Under the pieces are notes generated by a model. The model was not told the origin of the DNA. It made no database searches and saw only the letters and a program-made list of their open reading frames with translations. From NCBI RefSeq assembly GCF_000013185.1, contig NC_007984.1:423099-442929 (forward strand): a stretch of 19,831 bases of DNA, written 5' to 3'. A program made the position numbers and the translations under genes. Source of the DNA: Baumannia cicadellinicola str. Hc (Homalodisca coagulata). Its GTDB lineage: Bacteria; Pseudomonadota; Gammaproteobacteria; Enterobacterales; Enterobacteriaceae. Positions 7,461 to 18,182 of the stretch are shown here, in pieces (position 1 is the first letter of the stretch; each line of letters begins with the position of its first letter).

Positions 7461-8285
7461 GATACTTTTGCTGTTTTTGGTAACCCAATTAAACATAGTC
7501 TATCACCGCAGATTTATGCTTTGTTCGCCATAGAAACTGGCATTAATTCGTCTTATAGCAGTATTTTAACTAACTCTGTATTTTTCAATCAAACGTTGCA
7601 ACATTTCTTCCATAGAAATGGAAGAGGAGCTAATATTACTGCTCCATTTAAAGTGCATGCTTTAAATTTATGTGATCATATAACTAAACATGCATCGCTT
7701 GTTGGTGCAGTTAATACCATAGTAAAATTACCGAACAATTTGTTGTTAGGTGCTAATACTGATGGTATTGGTTTAATAAGTGATTTACATCATTTTTATG
7801 TATTACATAAAAAGATAAAAAGCAGGGTACTATTAGTTGGTGCTGGTGGTGCTGCACGTGGGGTGATAGCACCACTTATACACAATTATAATTGTAATAT
7901 TATATTAGTGAATCGAACTTTTCTTGGGGCAAAAAAACTGGTTAGTTGTTATAAATATATGGAAAATCTGAGTACTTTACCTATTGAACAACTACAACTA
8001 GAAAAAGTTAAATTTGATTTAATAATTAATGCCACATCAGCTGATAATTTTAGTAATTTTTTACCTTATTCATTGATTCATGAGCAATTATTTTGCTATG
8101 ATATGTGTTATCAGCAGGAAGGTGATACCGCATTTATTACATGGTGTCGACAGCATGGCGCAAAAAAATACCTCAACGGTTTAGGTATGTTAGTCAGCCA
8201 GGCTGCTTATTCTTTTTTATTATGGCATGGTATTTTACCATCAATTATCCCTGTACTAAATAAACTCTTAAAAAGAACAATCTAA
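7458..8285 (+). CDS. aroE: Shikimate 5-dehydrogenase, apparent ATA start
   Basis: AroE reduces 3-dehydroshikimate to shikimate with NADPH on the way to chorismate. Taking the ATA at 7458 as codon 1 gives 275 residues (E. coli 272) and exactly the E. coli numbering of key residues: Ser14 and Ser16 in the shikimate-binding KHSLSP, Lys65 (PFK), Asn86 (GAVNT) and Asp102 (NTDG). The NADPH loop GAGGAARG lies at 128-135, with NRT following. The only standard in-frame start, TTG at 7521, would delete residues 1-21 including both shikimate-binding serines, so I reject it. The gene follows tsaC by 20 bases. The rest of the frame is intact, so either ATA or a nearby ATT initiates, or the gene is silenced, or the sequence has an error there. 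Confidence 0.9.
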   Translation: MDTFAVFGNPIKHSLSPQIYALFAIETGINSSYSSILTNSVFFNQTLQHFFHRNGRGANITAPFKVHALNLCDHITKHASLVGAVNTIVKLPNNLLLGANTDGIGLISDLHHFYVLHKKIKSRVLLVGAGGAARGVIAPLIHNYNCNIILVNRTFLGAKKLVSCYKYMENLSTLPIEQLQLEKVKFDLIINATSADNFSNFLPYSLIHEQLFCYDMCYQQEGDTAFITWCRQHGAKKYLNGLGMLVSQAAYSFLLWHGILPSIIPVLNKLLKRTI

Positions 8286-8306
8286 TCTATCGATATCAGA
8301 TTGCAG

Positions 8307-8325
8307 CTTAATATTTACTATTAAG
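8307..8325. terminator. Hairpin between convergent aroE and nifJ
   Basis: CTTAATA (8307-8313) and TATTAAG (8319-8325) form a perfect 7-bp stem with a 5-base loop within the 44-base gap between the two stop codons. There is no strong T-run; a bidirectional terminator is inferred from position. Confidence 0.4.
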
Positions 8326-8329
8326 TGGA

Positions 8330-11300
8330 TTAACTACCTGCCATACGCGCCAAAAATTCATATTTTTGCTTGATTTCTCGTTCTATATCTAGATTAACAT
8401 TGCTTCTACGGAAACGTTGCTCATTAAGTAAAATAGTTGATAGCTCTTTTATTTGTAGACGAGAGTCTAATATTAGCGGTAACTTACCTTCATCATAACG
8501 TCGTGGATCAAAGCGATATAATGGCCAAAAACCTGCCGCAGTTAGCTTTTGCATTTGAATATGGCTAAGAGCAAGATCATAGCCATGGGCTTCACATGGA
8601 CAATAAGCTATTATTAAAGACGGTCCAGGATAAGTTTCTGCTTCTTGAATGGTTTTGACTGAGTGATTCATGTTAGCGCCAAGAGAAATTTGTGCTACAT
8701 AAATATGACCATACATGATCATGCTTATACCTAAATCTTTACGCGCTTTAAGCTTACCTTGTTCACAAAACTTAGTCACAGCACCAAGTGGTGTTGCTTT
8801 AGACTGATGGCCACCAGTGTTAGAATAACATTGGGTATCAAGTACTAAAATATTAATGTTTTCAGTTAAACTTAAAACATGATCTAATCCACCAAAGCCT
8901 ATATCATAGGCCCATCCATCACCACCTATAAGCCATATAGATTTATCAACTAAATAATCTGCATTGTCATATAACTGATTAACCTCTGTATTTTTTGTTT
9001 TCAGTTTATTCAGTAAAATACGTAGTTCAGCTATCTGTTTTCGACGCTCTTCTACTGAAGTATCAGTTGCACATAAACCCTCGAACAGTAATGGAGGTAA
9101 TATCAAACGGTGCTTGTTTAGCAAACGTAGTACTCTTTTACGATGTTGATCTATCGTTAAACGGAAGCCAAGACCAAATTCAGCATTATCCTCAAATAAA
9201 GAATTTGCCCAAGCTGGACCTCGCCCATCAGCTTTAGTGGTATAAGGTGTTGTTGGTAAGTTACCACTATAAATAGATGAGCAACCAGTAGCATTAGCAA
9301 TTAATAATCGATCACCGTAAAGCTGAGTTAATATTTTTATATAAGGTGTTTCACCACAACCAGAACAAGCTCCTGAATATTCAAATAGAGGAGTAATTAG
9401 CTGCGATGTACGTATGTCAATACGTTCTAAAATTGTGGTATTAATTTCAGGTAAATTCAGGAAAAAATCGTAATTAGTTTTCTCTGCTTGAAGAAAATCG
9501 AGGTGTGAAACCATATTAATAGCTTTATGTTCTCTATTCTTCCGGTCCCTAGCAGGACAGACTTTAACGCATAGTCCACAACCTGTACAATCTTCTGGTG
9601 CTACTTGCAGTAAATATTTTTGTCCATACATATGACGCATTTTGGCATCAATAAATTTTAGGCTAGTAGGAGCGCCATCTAGCGCTGTCGGAGCTACTAC
9701 TTTAGCACGTATAGCTGCATGTGGGCATGCAGCAACACAATAATTACATTGTGTACAAAGCTCAGCTGTCCATATTGGAATGGTTTCAGCAATATTACGT
9801 TTTTCCCAACGAGCAGTACCTATAGGCCAAGTACCATCTGGTGGAAAAGCAGATACTGGTAAAGTATCACCTAGACCTGCTAGTATGACAGCGGTAACTG
9901 TTTTGACAAAATTAGGTGCTGTATTAGAAACTATGGGTGGCAGTATAGGACTATCTTTATTTATATGACCAAGAGGTACCTCAATTAGTGCGTTACATGC
10001 TGCCTTGATTGCTTGTAAGTTTGACTTAATCCATTCTTGACCTTTATGGCTATAGCTAGTTATAACTGCTTGTTGTAAAGCTTGTTGTGCTTGATCTATA
10101 GTTAAAATATTAGTTAATTGGAAAAAAGCTATTTGCATAATAGTATTAATTCTATTACCAAGTTTACATTCAAGTGCAATCTTCTGAGCATTGATAACAT
10201 AAAAACGCGCTTGACGTTGAACTAGTAGTAGTTGTACTTCCTGTGGTAATTTAATCCATACTTCTTCATAACTATAAGAAGTATTCATTAGAAATATTCC
10301 TCTAGGACGTAATCGAGAAATTATATGGTATTTATTAAGTAAGGAATATTGGTTACAGCTAATATAATCTGCTTGATTGACTAAGTAAGCTGAATTAATT
10401 GGTTTATGGCTTATTCTTAAATGGGAAACAGTCAAGCTACCTGCTTTTTTAGAATCATAAACAAAATAACCTTGTACAAATAATGATGTATTATTTCCAA
10501 TAATCTTAATATTGTTTTTAACAGCTGATACTGAACCATCACTACCTAATCCGTAGAATAATGCTTCTAATTTAGCCTGACGTGGTAAAGGATTATCTGG
10601 TATTGATAGTGATAATTGAGTAACATCATCAAATATTCCTACTGTAAAACGCTTACGGGGATTTAATAATGTGAGTTCTGTGAAAATTGCTATTACACAC
10701 GCAGGATCAAACTCTTTAGAAGCTAGCCCATAGCGGCCACCTATAGTACGTGGTAATGTTTTACGTTGACCTAAACTATAGCTTTCTGCCAATGCTGTCA
10801 TTACATCTAGATATAAAGGCTCAGCTAAAGCGCCCGGTTCTTTAGTACGATCTAAAACAGCTACTGCCTGAACTGTTGTCGGAATAATAGCTAGTAAATT
10901 AGTTGCAGAAAAAGGACGATATAATCTAACTTTGACCATACCAACTTTTTCATTGCGATTAAGTAAATAGTCAATGACTTCTTTGCAGGTACCAATTGCT
11001 GAACCCATAATTATAATTAGCCTATCTGCTTCTATATGGCCATAATATTCAAACGGATTATATTGACGGCCAGTACTAGTTGCAAAACTATTCATTGCTT
11101 GCTGAACATGATAAAAAGCATTCTTATACCAAGAATTAGTAGCTTCCCTAGTTTGAAAATAGGTATCTGGATTAGCTGATGTTCCACGAATAACTGGTCT
11201 ATCAGGAGTTAATGCGCGACTACGGTGTGCGTCGATAGCAGCATGAGGTATTATTGATTTTAGTGTATCATCTGAGATAGGAACTATTTTAGTTATTTCA

Positions 11301-11821
11301 TGTGAAGTACGAAATCCATCAAAAAAATGGATAAATGGTAGACGACTATTTAAGCTAGCGATTTGAGCAATTAAAGCAAAATCCTGTGCTTCCTGTACAT
11401 TACTTGCACATAACATGGCACAACCAGTCTGACGTACTGACATAACATCTGAATGATCTCCGAAGATTGATAATGCATGAGTAGCTATAGTCCTAGCAGC
11501 AACATGTAGCACAAAAGGCATGAGTTGCCCTGCAATTTTATATAGCGTAGGAATCATTAGTAATAAACCTTGGGAAGAAGTAAAAGAGGTAGATAGTGCG
11601 CCAGTTTGTATTGCACCATGTACTGTTGCAATTGCTCCAGCTTCAGATTGCATTTCTACTACCCTAGGTATATCACCCCAAATATTGGTGGTCCCTAAAT
11701 CAAACCAGGTTTTTGCCTGTTCCGCCATTGTTGAACTAGGAGTAATAGGGTAAATAGCAATTACTTCGTTCACTCGGTAGGCAACAGAGGCTACCGCATT
11801 ATTTGCGTCTGTAGTAATCAT
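8330..11821 (-). CDS. nifJ: Pyruvate:flavodoxin (ferredoxin) oxidoreductase
   Basis: This single-chain enzyme converts pyruvate and CoA to acetyl-CoA and CO2, reducing flavodoxin or ferredoxin. It matches E. coli YdbK (1174 residues) over all 1163 residues. Domain I holds YPITPSS (24-30), Glu60 (EMQSEAGA) for thiamine activation and Arg110 (HVAARTI). The ferredoxin domain has two [4Fe-4S] sets: Cys689, 692, 695, 699 and Cys745, 748, 751, 755. The proximal cluster ligands are Cys819 and Cys822 (CSGCGETP), Cys847 (ATGCSS) and Cys1076. The thiamine site is GGDGWAYDIGFGG (966-978) followed by NTGGHQSKATPLG. All expected ligands are present, so the enzyme looks functional. AAGG six bases before the ATG is the ribosome site. 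It starts 29 bases after fumC on the same strand, suggesting an operon. The electron acceptor gene is not in the window. Confidence 0.97.
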   Translation of the reverse strand: MITTDANNAVASVAYRVNEVIAIYPITPSSTMAEQAKTWFDLGTTNIWGDIPRVVEMQSEAGAIATVHGAIQTGALSTSFTSSQGLLLMIPTLYKIAGQLMPFVLHVAARTIATHALSIFGDHSDVMSVRQTGCAMLCASNVQEAQDFALIAQIASLNSRLPFIHFFDGFRTSHEITKIVPISDDTLKSIIPHAAIDAHRSRALTPDRPVIRGTSANPDTYFQTREATNSWYKNAFYHVQQAMNSFATSTGRQYNPFEYYGHIEADRLIIIMGSAIGTCKEVIDYLLNRNEKVGMVKVRLYRPFSATNLLAIIPTTVQAVAVLDRTKEPGALAEPLYLDVMTALAESYSLGQRKTLPRTIGGRYGLASKEFDPACVIAIFTELTLLNPRKRFTVGIFDDVTQLSLSIPDNPLPRQAKLEALFYGLGSDGSVSAVKNNIKIIGNNTSLFVQGYFVYDSKKAGSLTVSHLRISHKPINSAYLVNQADYISCNQYSLLNKYHIISRLRPRGIFLMNTSYSYEEVWIKLPQEVQLLLVQRQARFYVINAQKIALECKLGNRINTIMQIAFFQLTNILTIDQAQQALQQAVITSYSHKGQEWIKSNLQAIKAACNALIEVPLGHINKDSPILPPIVSNTAPNFVKTVTAVILAGLGDTLPVSAFPPDGTWPIGTARWEKRNIAETIPIWTAELCTQCNYCVAACPHAAIRAKVVAPTALDGAPTSLKFIDAKMRHMYGQKYLLQVAPEDCTGCGLCVKVCPARDRKNREHKAINMVSHLDFLQAEKTNYDFFLNLPEINTTILERIDIRTSQLITPLFEYSGACSGCGETPYIKILTQLYGDRLLIANATGCSSIYSGNLPTTPYTTKADGRGPAWANSLFEDNAEFGLGFRLTIDQHRKRVLRLLNKHRLILPPLLFEGLCATDTSVEERRKQIAELRILLNKLKTKNTEVNQLYDNADYLVDKSIWLIGGDGWAYDIGFGGLDHVLSLTENINILVLDTQCYSNTGGHQSKATPLGAVTKFCEQGKLKARKDLGISMIMYGHIYVAQISLGANMNHSVKTIQEAETYPGPSLIIAYCPCEAHGYDLALSHIQMQKLTAAGFWPLYRFDPRRYDEGKLPLILDSRLQIKELSTILLNEQRFRRSNVNLDIEREIKQKYEFLARMAGS

Positions 11822-11850
11822 ACTTAACCTTTCTAAATATTCAGTTTAGA

Positions 11851-13242
11851 TTATTGTGCACTAATCATATTTTCCGGTTGTACCCATTCATCAAATTGTT
11901 TTTCTGATAGATAACCTAATTTTATTGCAGCTTGTTTCAATGAAATACTCTCTCTATAAGCTTTTTGTGCAATTTCTGCTGCTTTATCATAACCAATATG
12001 TATGTTAAGTGCAGTAACTAGCATAAGTGACTGATTTAATAACTGTTGAATACGATCATAATTAGGTTCTATACCTATAACGCAATTTTTATTAAAACTA
12101 TTAATACCATCTGTTAATAAGCGTACTGATTGCATAAAATTATAAATAACCATAGGACGATAAACATTTAGTTCTAATTGACCAGAAGCACCACCAATAT
12201 TAATTGCAGCATCATTACCCATTACTTGACAACACAGCATAGTAATAGCTTCACATTGTGTTGGATTAACTTTACCTGGCATAATAGAACTACCAGGTTC
12301 ATTTTCTGGTATTATGATCTCGCCTATGCCACATCTAGGTCCAGAAGATAACCAACGTACGTCATTTGCTATTTTCATTAGCGATACGGCTAAGCTTTTT
12401 AATGCACCATGTGCATATACTAAAGCATCGCAGGTAGCTAGTGATTCAAACTTGTTGGGAGCAGTGACAAATGGATGACCAGTTAAATCAGCAATTATTG
12501 TGGCTGTCCGTACAGCATACTCAGGATGAGTATTGAGACCAGTACCAACTGCTGTACCACCCAGAGCTAGTTCACATAAATGTGGTATACTATCTTCTAT
12601 ATGTATTAGGCTATGTTCTAACATCGTTACCCAACCAGAAATTTCTTGACCTAATGTTAGTGGTATTGCATCTTGAAGATGAGTACGACCAACTTTAATA
12701 ATTTTACTAAAGTTATTAGATTTCTTGCTTAGGCTATTTTTTAAATTTTTAATCTGTGGAATTAAAGATTCATATATAGTTACTACTGCAGCTATATGCA
12801 TTGCAGTAGCAAAAACATCATTAGAACTTTGACTTTTATTGACATCATCAATAGGATGAATTAGTCGTGCTTTACCACGTTTACCACCCAATAGTTCGCT
12901 AGCTCTATTAGCTAGGACTTCGTTCATATTCATGTTACTTTGAGTACCAGAACCGGTCTGCCAAATCACTAGAGGAAATTCATTATCATGTTTACCAGCT
13001 AGAACTTCGTCTGCTGCTTGAATAATAGCATTAGCATATTGTTTCTTGAGTAATCCAAGTTGAGAATTAACCATAGCAGTAACTAGTTTTATTTGAGCTA
13101 AAGCATAAATTACTTCTTGCGGTATTTTTTCAGAAGAAATCTGAAAAAATTGTAGTGAACGCTGAGTTTGTGCTCCCCAAAGCTTTACTGCGGGGACCTC
13201 AATTGCCCCCATAGAGTCTATTTCTATACGTATATCATTCAT
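11851..13242 (-). CDS. fumC: Fumarate hydratase class II
   Basis: FumC is the iron-free homotetrameric fumarase that interconverts fumarate and malate. The protein has 463 residues (E. coli 467). GRTHLQDA at 185-192 contains His188, and the superfamily signature [11 protein letters not shown] at 317-327 contains catalytic Ser318, both at E. coli numbering. [12 protein letters not shown] (97-108) is the fumarate-contacting segment. The start [12 protein letters not shown] aligns with the family; the ribosome site is weak (AAGAG about 11 bases upstream). It precedes nifJ by 29 bases, a pairing absent from E. coli, where the two genes lie minutes apart, so this junction arose by rearrangement or deletion. 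PurB, from the same superfamily and a producer of fumarate, is encoded nearby. Confidence 0.98.
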   Translation of the reverse strand: MNDIRIEIDSMGAIEVPAVKLWGAQTQRSLQFFQISSEKIPQEVIYALAQIKLVTAMVNSQLGLLKKQYANAIIQAADEVLAGKHDNEFPLVIWQTGSGTQSNMNMNEVLANRASELLGGKRGKARLIHPIDDVNKSQSSNDVFATAMHIAAVVTIYESLIPQIKNLKNSLSKKSNNFSKIIKVGRTHLQDAIPLTLGQEISGWVTMLEHSLIHIEDSIPHLCELALGGTAVGTGLNTHPEYAVRTATIIADLTGHPFVTAPNKFESLATCDALVYAHGALKSLAVSLMKIANDVRWLSSGPRCGIGEIIIPENEPGSSIMPGKVNPTQCEAITMLCCQVMGNDAAINIGGASGQLELNVYRPMVIYNFMQSVRLLTDGINSFNKNCVIGIEPNYDRIQQLLNQSLMLVTALNIHIGYDKAAEIAQKAYRESISLKQAAIKLGYLSEKQFDEWVQPENMISAQ

Positions 13243-13347
13243 ACTGATTTATTCTCTTTGTGCTTTGTTTGCGATTATTTTATCTATCAATAAATTAGCA
13301 ATTGTAATGGTTACTAATCTATTATTCTCTAATAATTTATTACTAAG

Positions 13348-13364
13348 AACTAATAATATTAGTT
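13348..13364. repeat. 17-bp perfect dyad upstream of fumC
   Basis: AACTAATA (13348-13355) and TATTAGTT (13357-13364) are exact reverse complements around a single central A, about 105 bases before the fumC start. It could be an operator or a chance A/T palindrome; I do not recognise the regulator. Confidence 0.4.
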
Positions 13365-13808
13365 TATACTTATCTAAGAATAGTAGAATTTTTTCTTGAA
13401 TAAATCATATTATTGTAGATTGCTTACTCAATTGCCTTTAATTAACTCTGCAGAAGTAAATGATATTACTATATGTTATAATTACTTGGTATTGAGCGTA
13501 TTAATCTATGACTATTTACGGTACTGCAACTACTACCTATCATATGATATGAGCGAAAATAATGACATAATTTTACATTATGATATAATACTTATAATCT
13601 TTATCTTCATCTAAAATATTATTTTAGTGGCTAACTACTTTTATGATAAATAATGTCTAATAAGTGAGACTTAACGATTTGTAGTTCAAATATCTCGGCT
13701 AACATTAAACCTGCAATGTTAAATCTAAATATAACTAGCTACTAATGAAAATTTAATTGCTCAACGCATATTTAGCTAATAAAAAGCGGATTAACTCACG
13801 TTTTTATA

Positions 13809-13837
13809 TTGCTCTGGGTTAAGAGATAATATATTAT
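13809..13837 (+). promoter_or_regulatory. Probable promoter of tRNA-Asn
   Basis: TTGCTC (13809-13814) and TATTAT (13832-13837) are 17 bases apart and end 11 bases before the mature tRNA 5' end, nearly the same geometry as the tRNA-Ser promoter. The -10 box overlaps the hairpin AGATAATA/TATTATCT (13824-13842). Confidence 0.45.
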
Positions 13838-13848
13838 TATCTAATAAT

Positions 13849-13921
13849 TCCTCTGTAGTTCAGTTGGTAGAACGGCGGACTGTTAATCCGTATGTCACTG
13901 GTTCGAGTCCAGTCAGAGGAG
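13849..13921 (+). tRNA. tRNA-Asn (anticodon GUU)
   Basis: This 73-base gene is almost identical to E. coli tRNA-Asn. The acceptor stem TCCTCTG (13849-13855) pairs with CAGAGGA (13914-13920), with discriminator G13921. The anticodon arm has loop CTGTTAA with GTT, and the T arm contains GGTTCGAGTCC. The discriminator is followed by CCCC rather than CCA, so the 3' end must be completed by the CCA-adding enzyme. It is a substrate for t6A37 modification begun by TsaC. Confidence 0.98.
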
Positions 13922-13940
13922 CCCCAAAAAACATTGTACG

Positions 13941-13967
13941 GTTATCTTATAACAGATAACTTTCTTC
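13941..13967 (+). terminator. Terminator of tRNA-Asn
   Basis: GTTATCT (13941-13947) and AGATAAC (13954-13960) form a perfect 7-bp stem with a 6-base loop, followed directly by TTTCTTC. It lies 20 bases past the tRNA, a typical factor-independent terminator apart from low G+C. Confidence 0.6.
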
Positions 13968-14071
13968 AAGTTTCCAGAAAAAAATATTAGATTAGTCTGT
14001 GTCAGATAATAATAAGATGAATTGTGAATTAGGTAGATTACTAGATTCATAAGTCTAAATAGATATAGATA

Positions 14072-15181
14072 ATGATGAACATTATTAATAAAAAAGTTAT
14101 TGTCGGTATGTCAGGTGGTGTTGATTCTTCTGTATCTGCTTTGTTATTACTACAACAAGGTTATACAGTAGAAGGTCTATTTATGAAAAATTGGGAAGAA
14201 GATGATCATGAACAATATTGCACGGTTGCTAAAGATCTAGCGGATGCACAAGCTGTCTGTAATCAATTAGGTATTATATTGCATAAGGTAAACTTTGCAG
14301 CAGAGTATTGGGATAATGTATTTGAATATTTTCTAGCAGAATATCAGGTTGGACGTACTCCTAATCCAGATATACTATGTAATAAAAATATTAAGTTTAA
14401 AGTTTTCTTAGATTTTGCAACACAAAATCTCGGTGCTGATTATATCGCTACCGGACATTATGTAATTCGTAAGGACATTAATGGAAAAAGTAGGTTACTA
14501 AGAGGATTAGATAATCAAAAAGATCAAAGTTACTTCCTTTATACCATTGGATACCAACAGATGGCCCGCTGCTTTTTCCCATTAGGCAAACTAAATAAAC
14601 TCAGAGTACGAGAAATAGCAGCAAAACAAGGATTAGTAACTGCATCTAAAAAAGACTCTACTGGTATTTGTTTTATTGGCAAACGTAAATTAAGTGATTT
14701 ACTTAGTCGTTATATTTCAGCTAAACCAGGAGCAATTATCACAGTTGATAATGAATATATCGGCTATCATCAAGGTTTAATGTATTATACTCTTGGTCAA
14801 CGTAAAAAACTAGGTATTGGTGGTACTAAAAATGGTAGTCAAGATCCTTGGTATGTAGTAGATAAAGATATCAATCATAATTTATTAATAATTGCCCAAG
14901 GACATAATCATCCACGTCTTATGTCTAATGGTCTCATTGCCTCCAAATTATACTGGGTTGATCGTACTACTTTAAGTACACCACTTCGATGTACCGTTAA
15001 AACACGCTATCGACAATCTGATATAGGTTGTTTAATCAAACCAATCGCTAATAATCAGTTACAAGTAGACTTTGATTATCCAGTAGCAGCAGTAACACCT
15101 GGCCAGTCTGCAGTATTTTATCTAGCAGAACAATGTATAGGTGGAGGTACTATAGAGATAAGAAAACCATTAGGGAGCTAA
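14072..15181 (+). CDS. mnmA: tRNA-specific 2-thiouridylase MnmA
   Basis: MnmA adenylates uridine 34 of tRNA Lys, Glu and Gln and exchanges the oxygen for sulfur received from TusE. The 369-residue protein (E. coli 368) has the PP-loop SGGVDSS at 14-20. Its catalytic cysteines are Cys103 (NPDILCNK) and Cys200 (GICFIG), one residue off E. coli Cys102/Cys199. A central KDQSYFLYT tRNA-contact segment is followed by a C-terminal beta-barrel with [12 protein letters not shown]. The start is a double ATG; no Shine-Dalgarno sequence is evident. It follows tRNA-Asn and precedes purB as in E. coli, except that hflD, normally between mnmA and purB, is gone. TusE is encoded at 4436-4762. Confidence 0.98.
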   Translation: MMNIINKKVIVGMSGGVDSSVSALLLLQQGYTVEGLFMKNWEEDDHEQYCTVAKDLADAQAVCNQLGIILHKVNFAAEYWDNVFEYFLAEYQVGRTPNPDILCNKNIKFKVFLDFATQNLGADYIATGHYVIRKDINGKSRLLRGLDNQKDQSYFLYTIGYQQMARCFFPLGKLNKLRVREIAAKQGLVTASKKDSTGICFIGKRKLSDLLSRYISAKPGAIITVDNEYIGYHQGLMYYTLGQRKKLGIGGTKNGSQDPWYVVDKDINHNLLIIAQGHNHPRLMSNGLIASKLYWVDRTTLSTPLRCTVKTRYRQSDIGCLIKPIANNQLQVDFDYPVAAVTPGQSAVFYLAEQCIGGGTIEIRKPLGS

Positions 15182-16899
<1,718 letters not shown>

Positions 16900-16910
16900 C
16901 TAAATTAGTT

Positions 16911-16932
16911 TAGTTCTTCTCAAGAAGAACTA
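16911..16932. terminator. Bidirectional hairpin between purB and lolE
   Basis: TAGTTCTTCT (16911-16920) and AGAAGAACTA (16923-16932) are perfect reverse complements, giving a 9-bp stem with a 4-base loop in RNA. It fills the 35-base gap between the two convergent stop codons and could end both transcripts. Confidence 0.65.
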
Positions 16933-16934
16933 TC

Positions 16935-18182
16935 CTATTTCTCCTTGAGAATAGTTACTGGGTTAATCTTACTAGCGCGTTGCGCTGGATACCAACTAGC
17001 TACTAAACTGAGTAACATAGCAGCACCTAAAACCCCAATAACATTGGTCCATGATAATTCAGTAGGGATAAAATTAATAAAATAAACATTACTAGATAAT
17101 AATGATAAATCGAGTAATTGTTCAATGAATTTTGCTAATGTTGTTAAATATGTAGCTATCACTACACCGATAGTAGCACCAAGTAGACCACCAAGTAATC
17201 CCACAAGTAAACCATACCAGATAAAAATTGCATACACAAAACTTTCTTTAGTACCTAGGGTGCGTAAAATAGCTATTTCGGCACGTTTATCTTTTACTAC
17301 TATTGTTAAAGTAGACACAATGTTAAAACAAGCTACTCCGATGACTAAGATCATAGCAAGACAGATTATAGAACGCATCATATTGATATCTCTATACATG
17401 TAACCGTACGTTTCAATCCAACTACGGATGAAAACAGAGCGATTAATATTTTTACCAACATACCGTATGATTTGATTAGCATGATAAATATCATTTACCT
17501 TCATAGCAATACCATCTATGTCATCACCTTTATTAAGATATTCTTGGGCATCAGCTAATGGTATTAAAGCAAAGTGATTATCTATTTGACTGCTCAGCGC
17601 AAAAATACCGCTTACTTGCAATCTTATACGCTTAAATTGTAGTCTATTGATATCCACATCTGCATGTGAGATAACCATTGTCAGCCAGTCACCTGGTTTA
17701 ACATGTAGGGTTGTAGCTATACCTTTTCCAAGAATTATTTGTTGTTTATGAGCAACAAAATTATGCCAAGCATTATTTAACATAAAATTTGGTAATGAGC
17801 TTAATCTTTTTTCTTGTTCAGGATCTACGGCTTTGACCTGAATAACTTGTTGTTTTTCGGCAGATTCAATTATGCTATTAAAATGAATATAAGGTGTTGC
17901 GGCAATAATTCCAGGCATTTGTTCTATGGACTTGATCAATGTTAACCAATTATCAAAAGGAGGATTAACTGGTTCAATTTCTCCGTGGGCTACTACCGCT
18001 AGTATGCGCTGATTTAATTCACGCTCAAAACCATTAATGACACTTAGTACAATAATTAGTACCATAACACCTAGTGATATACTAATAGTAGAAATCATAG
18101 CAATGATAGATACCATGCCTTTTCGGTTTTGCTGTTTACGGTGAAAACGCAATGCAATCTGTAATGATAAAGGTATTCTCAT
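16935..18182 (-). CDS. lolE: Lipoprotein-releasing system permease LolE
   Basis: LolE is one of two inner-membrane subunits of the LolCDE ABC transporter, which extracts outer-membrane lipoproteins and passes them to LolA; LolE is the subunit that binds the lipoprotein. The protein has 415 residues (E. coli 414). It has the family topology: a first membrane segment at about 23-50, a large periplasmic domain (about 51-268), then three segments near 270-296, 317-349 and 379-398. The conserved NGFEREL after segment 1 and [13 protein letters not shown] at the end identify the family, and NRILAVVxHGEIE-type residues favour LolE over LolC. Its ATG overlaps the lolD stop by four bases (ATGA), indicating translational coupling. 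nagK, next in E. coli, is absent. Confidence 0.97.
   Translation of the reverse strand: MRIPLSLQIALRFHRKQQNRKGMVSIIAMISTISISLGVMVLIIVLSVINGFERELNQRILAVVAHGEIEPVNPPFDNWLTLIKSIEQMPGIIAATPYIHFNSIIESAEKQQVIQVKAVDPEQEKRLSSLPNFMLNNAWHNFVAHKQQIILGKGIATTLHVKPGDWLTMVISHADVDINRLQFKRIRLQVSGIFALSSQIDNHFALIPLADAQEYLNKGDDIDGIAMKVNDIYHANQIIRYVGKNINRSVFIRSWIETYGYMYRDINMMRSIICLAMILVIGVACFNIVSTLTIVVKDKRAEIAILRTLGTKESFVYAIFIWYGLLVGLLGGLLGATIGVVIATYLTTLAKFIEQLLDLSLLSSNVYFINFIPTELSWTNVIGVLGAAMLLSLVASWYPAQRASKINPVTILKEK

Larger units (their letters stand above)
13243..13848. other. 606-base gene-free region between fumC and tRNA-Asn
   Basis: No credible coding sequence is visible on either strand. A TTG-initiated frame of 72 codons (13396-13614) is rich in Tyr, Ile and Asn and resembles nothing I know; it looks like open AT-rich DNA. 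The region must hold the fumC and tRNA-Asn promoters and contains two dyads (13348-13364 and 13824-13842). It coincides with a break in synteny, so it may be an eroded remnant of lost genes, but I cannot identify any. Confidence 0.6.

Noticed and set aside
7450..7462. Programmed -1 frameshift from the ATG at 7444 into aroE
   Set aside because: The sequence GCATTATTATAGA is not a standard X XXY YYZ slippery heptamer, and the ATA aligns exactly with the ancestral first codon.
7521..7523. TTG as the aroE start codon
   Set aside because: It would remove the conserved AVFGNP and KHSLSP segment with both shikimate-binding serines, while the in-frame sequence upstream clearly encodes them.
13396..13614. 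72-codon TTG-initiated frame in the fumC to tRNA-Asn gap
   Set aside because: It has an AT-driven composition (Tyr, Ile, Asn), no recognisable domain and no ribosome site.
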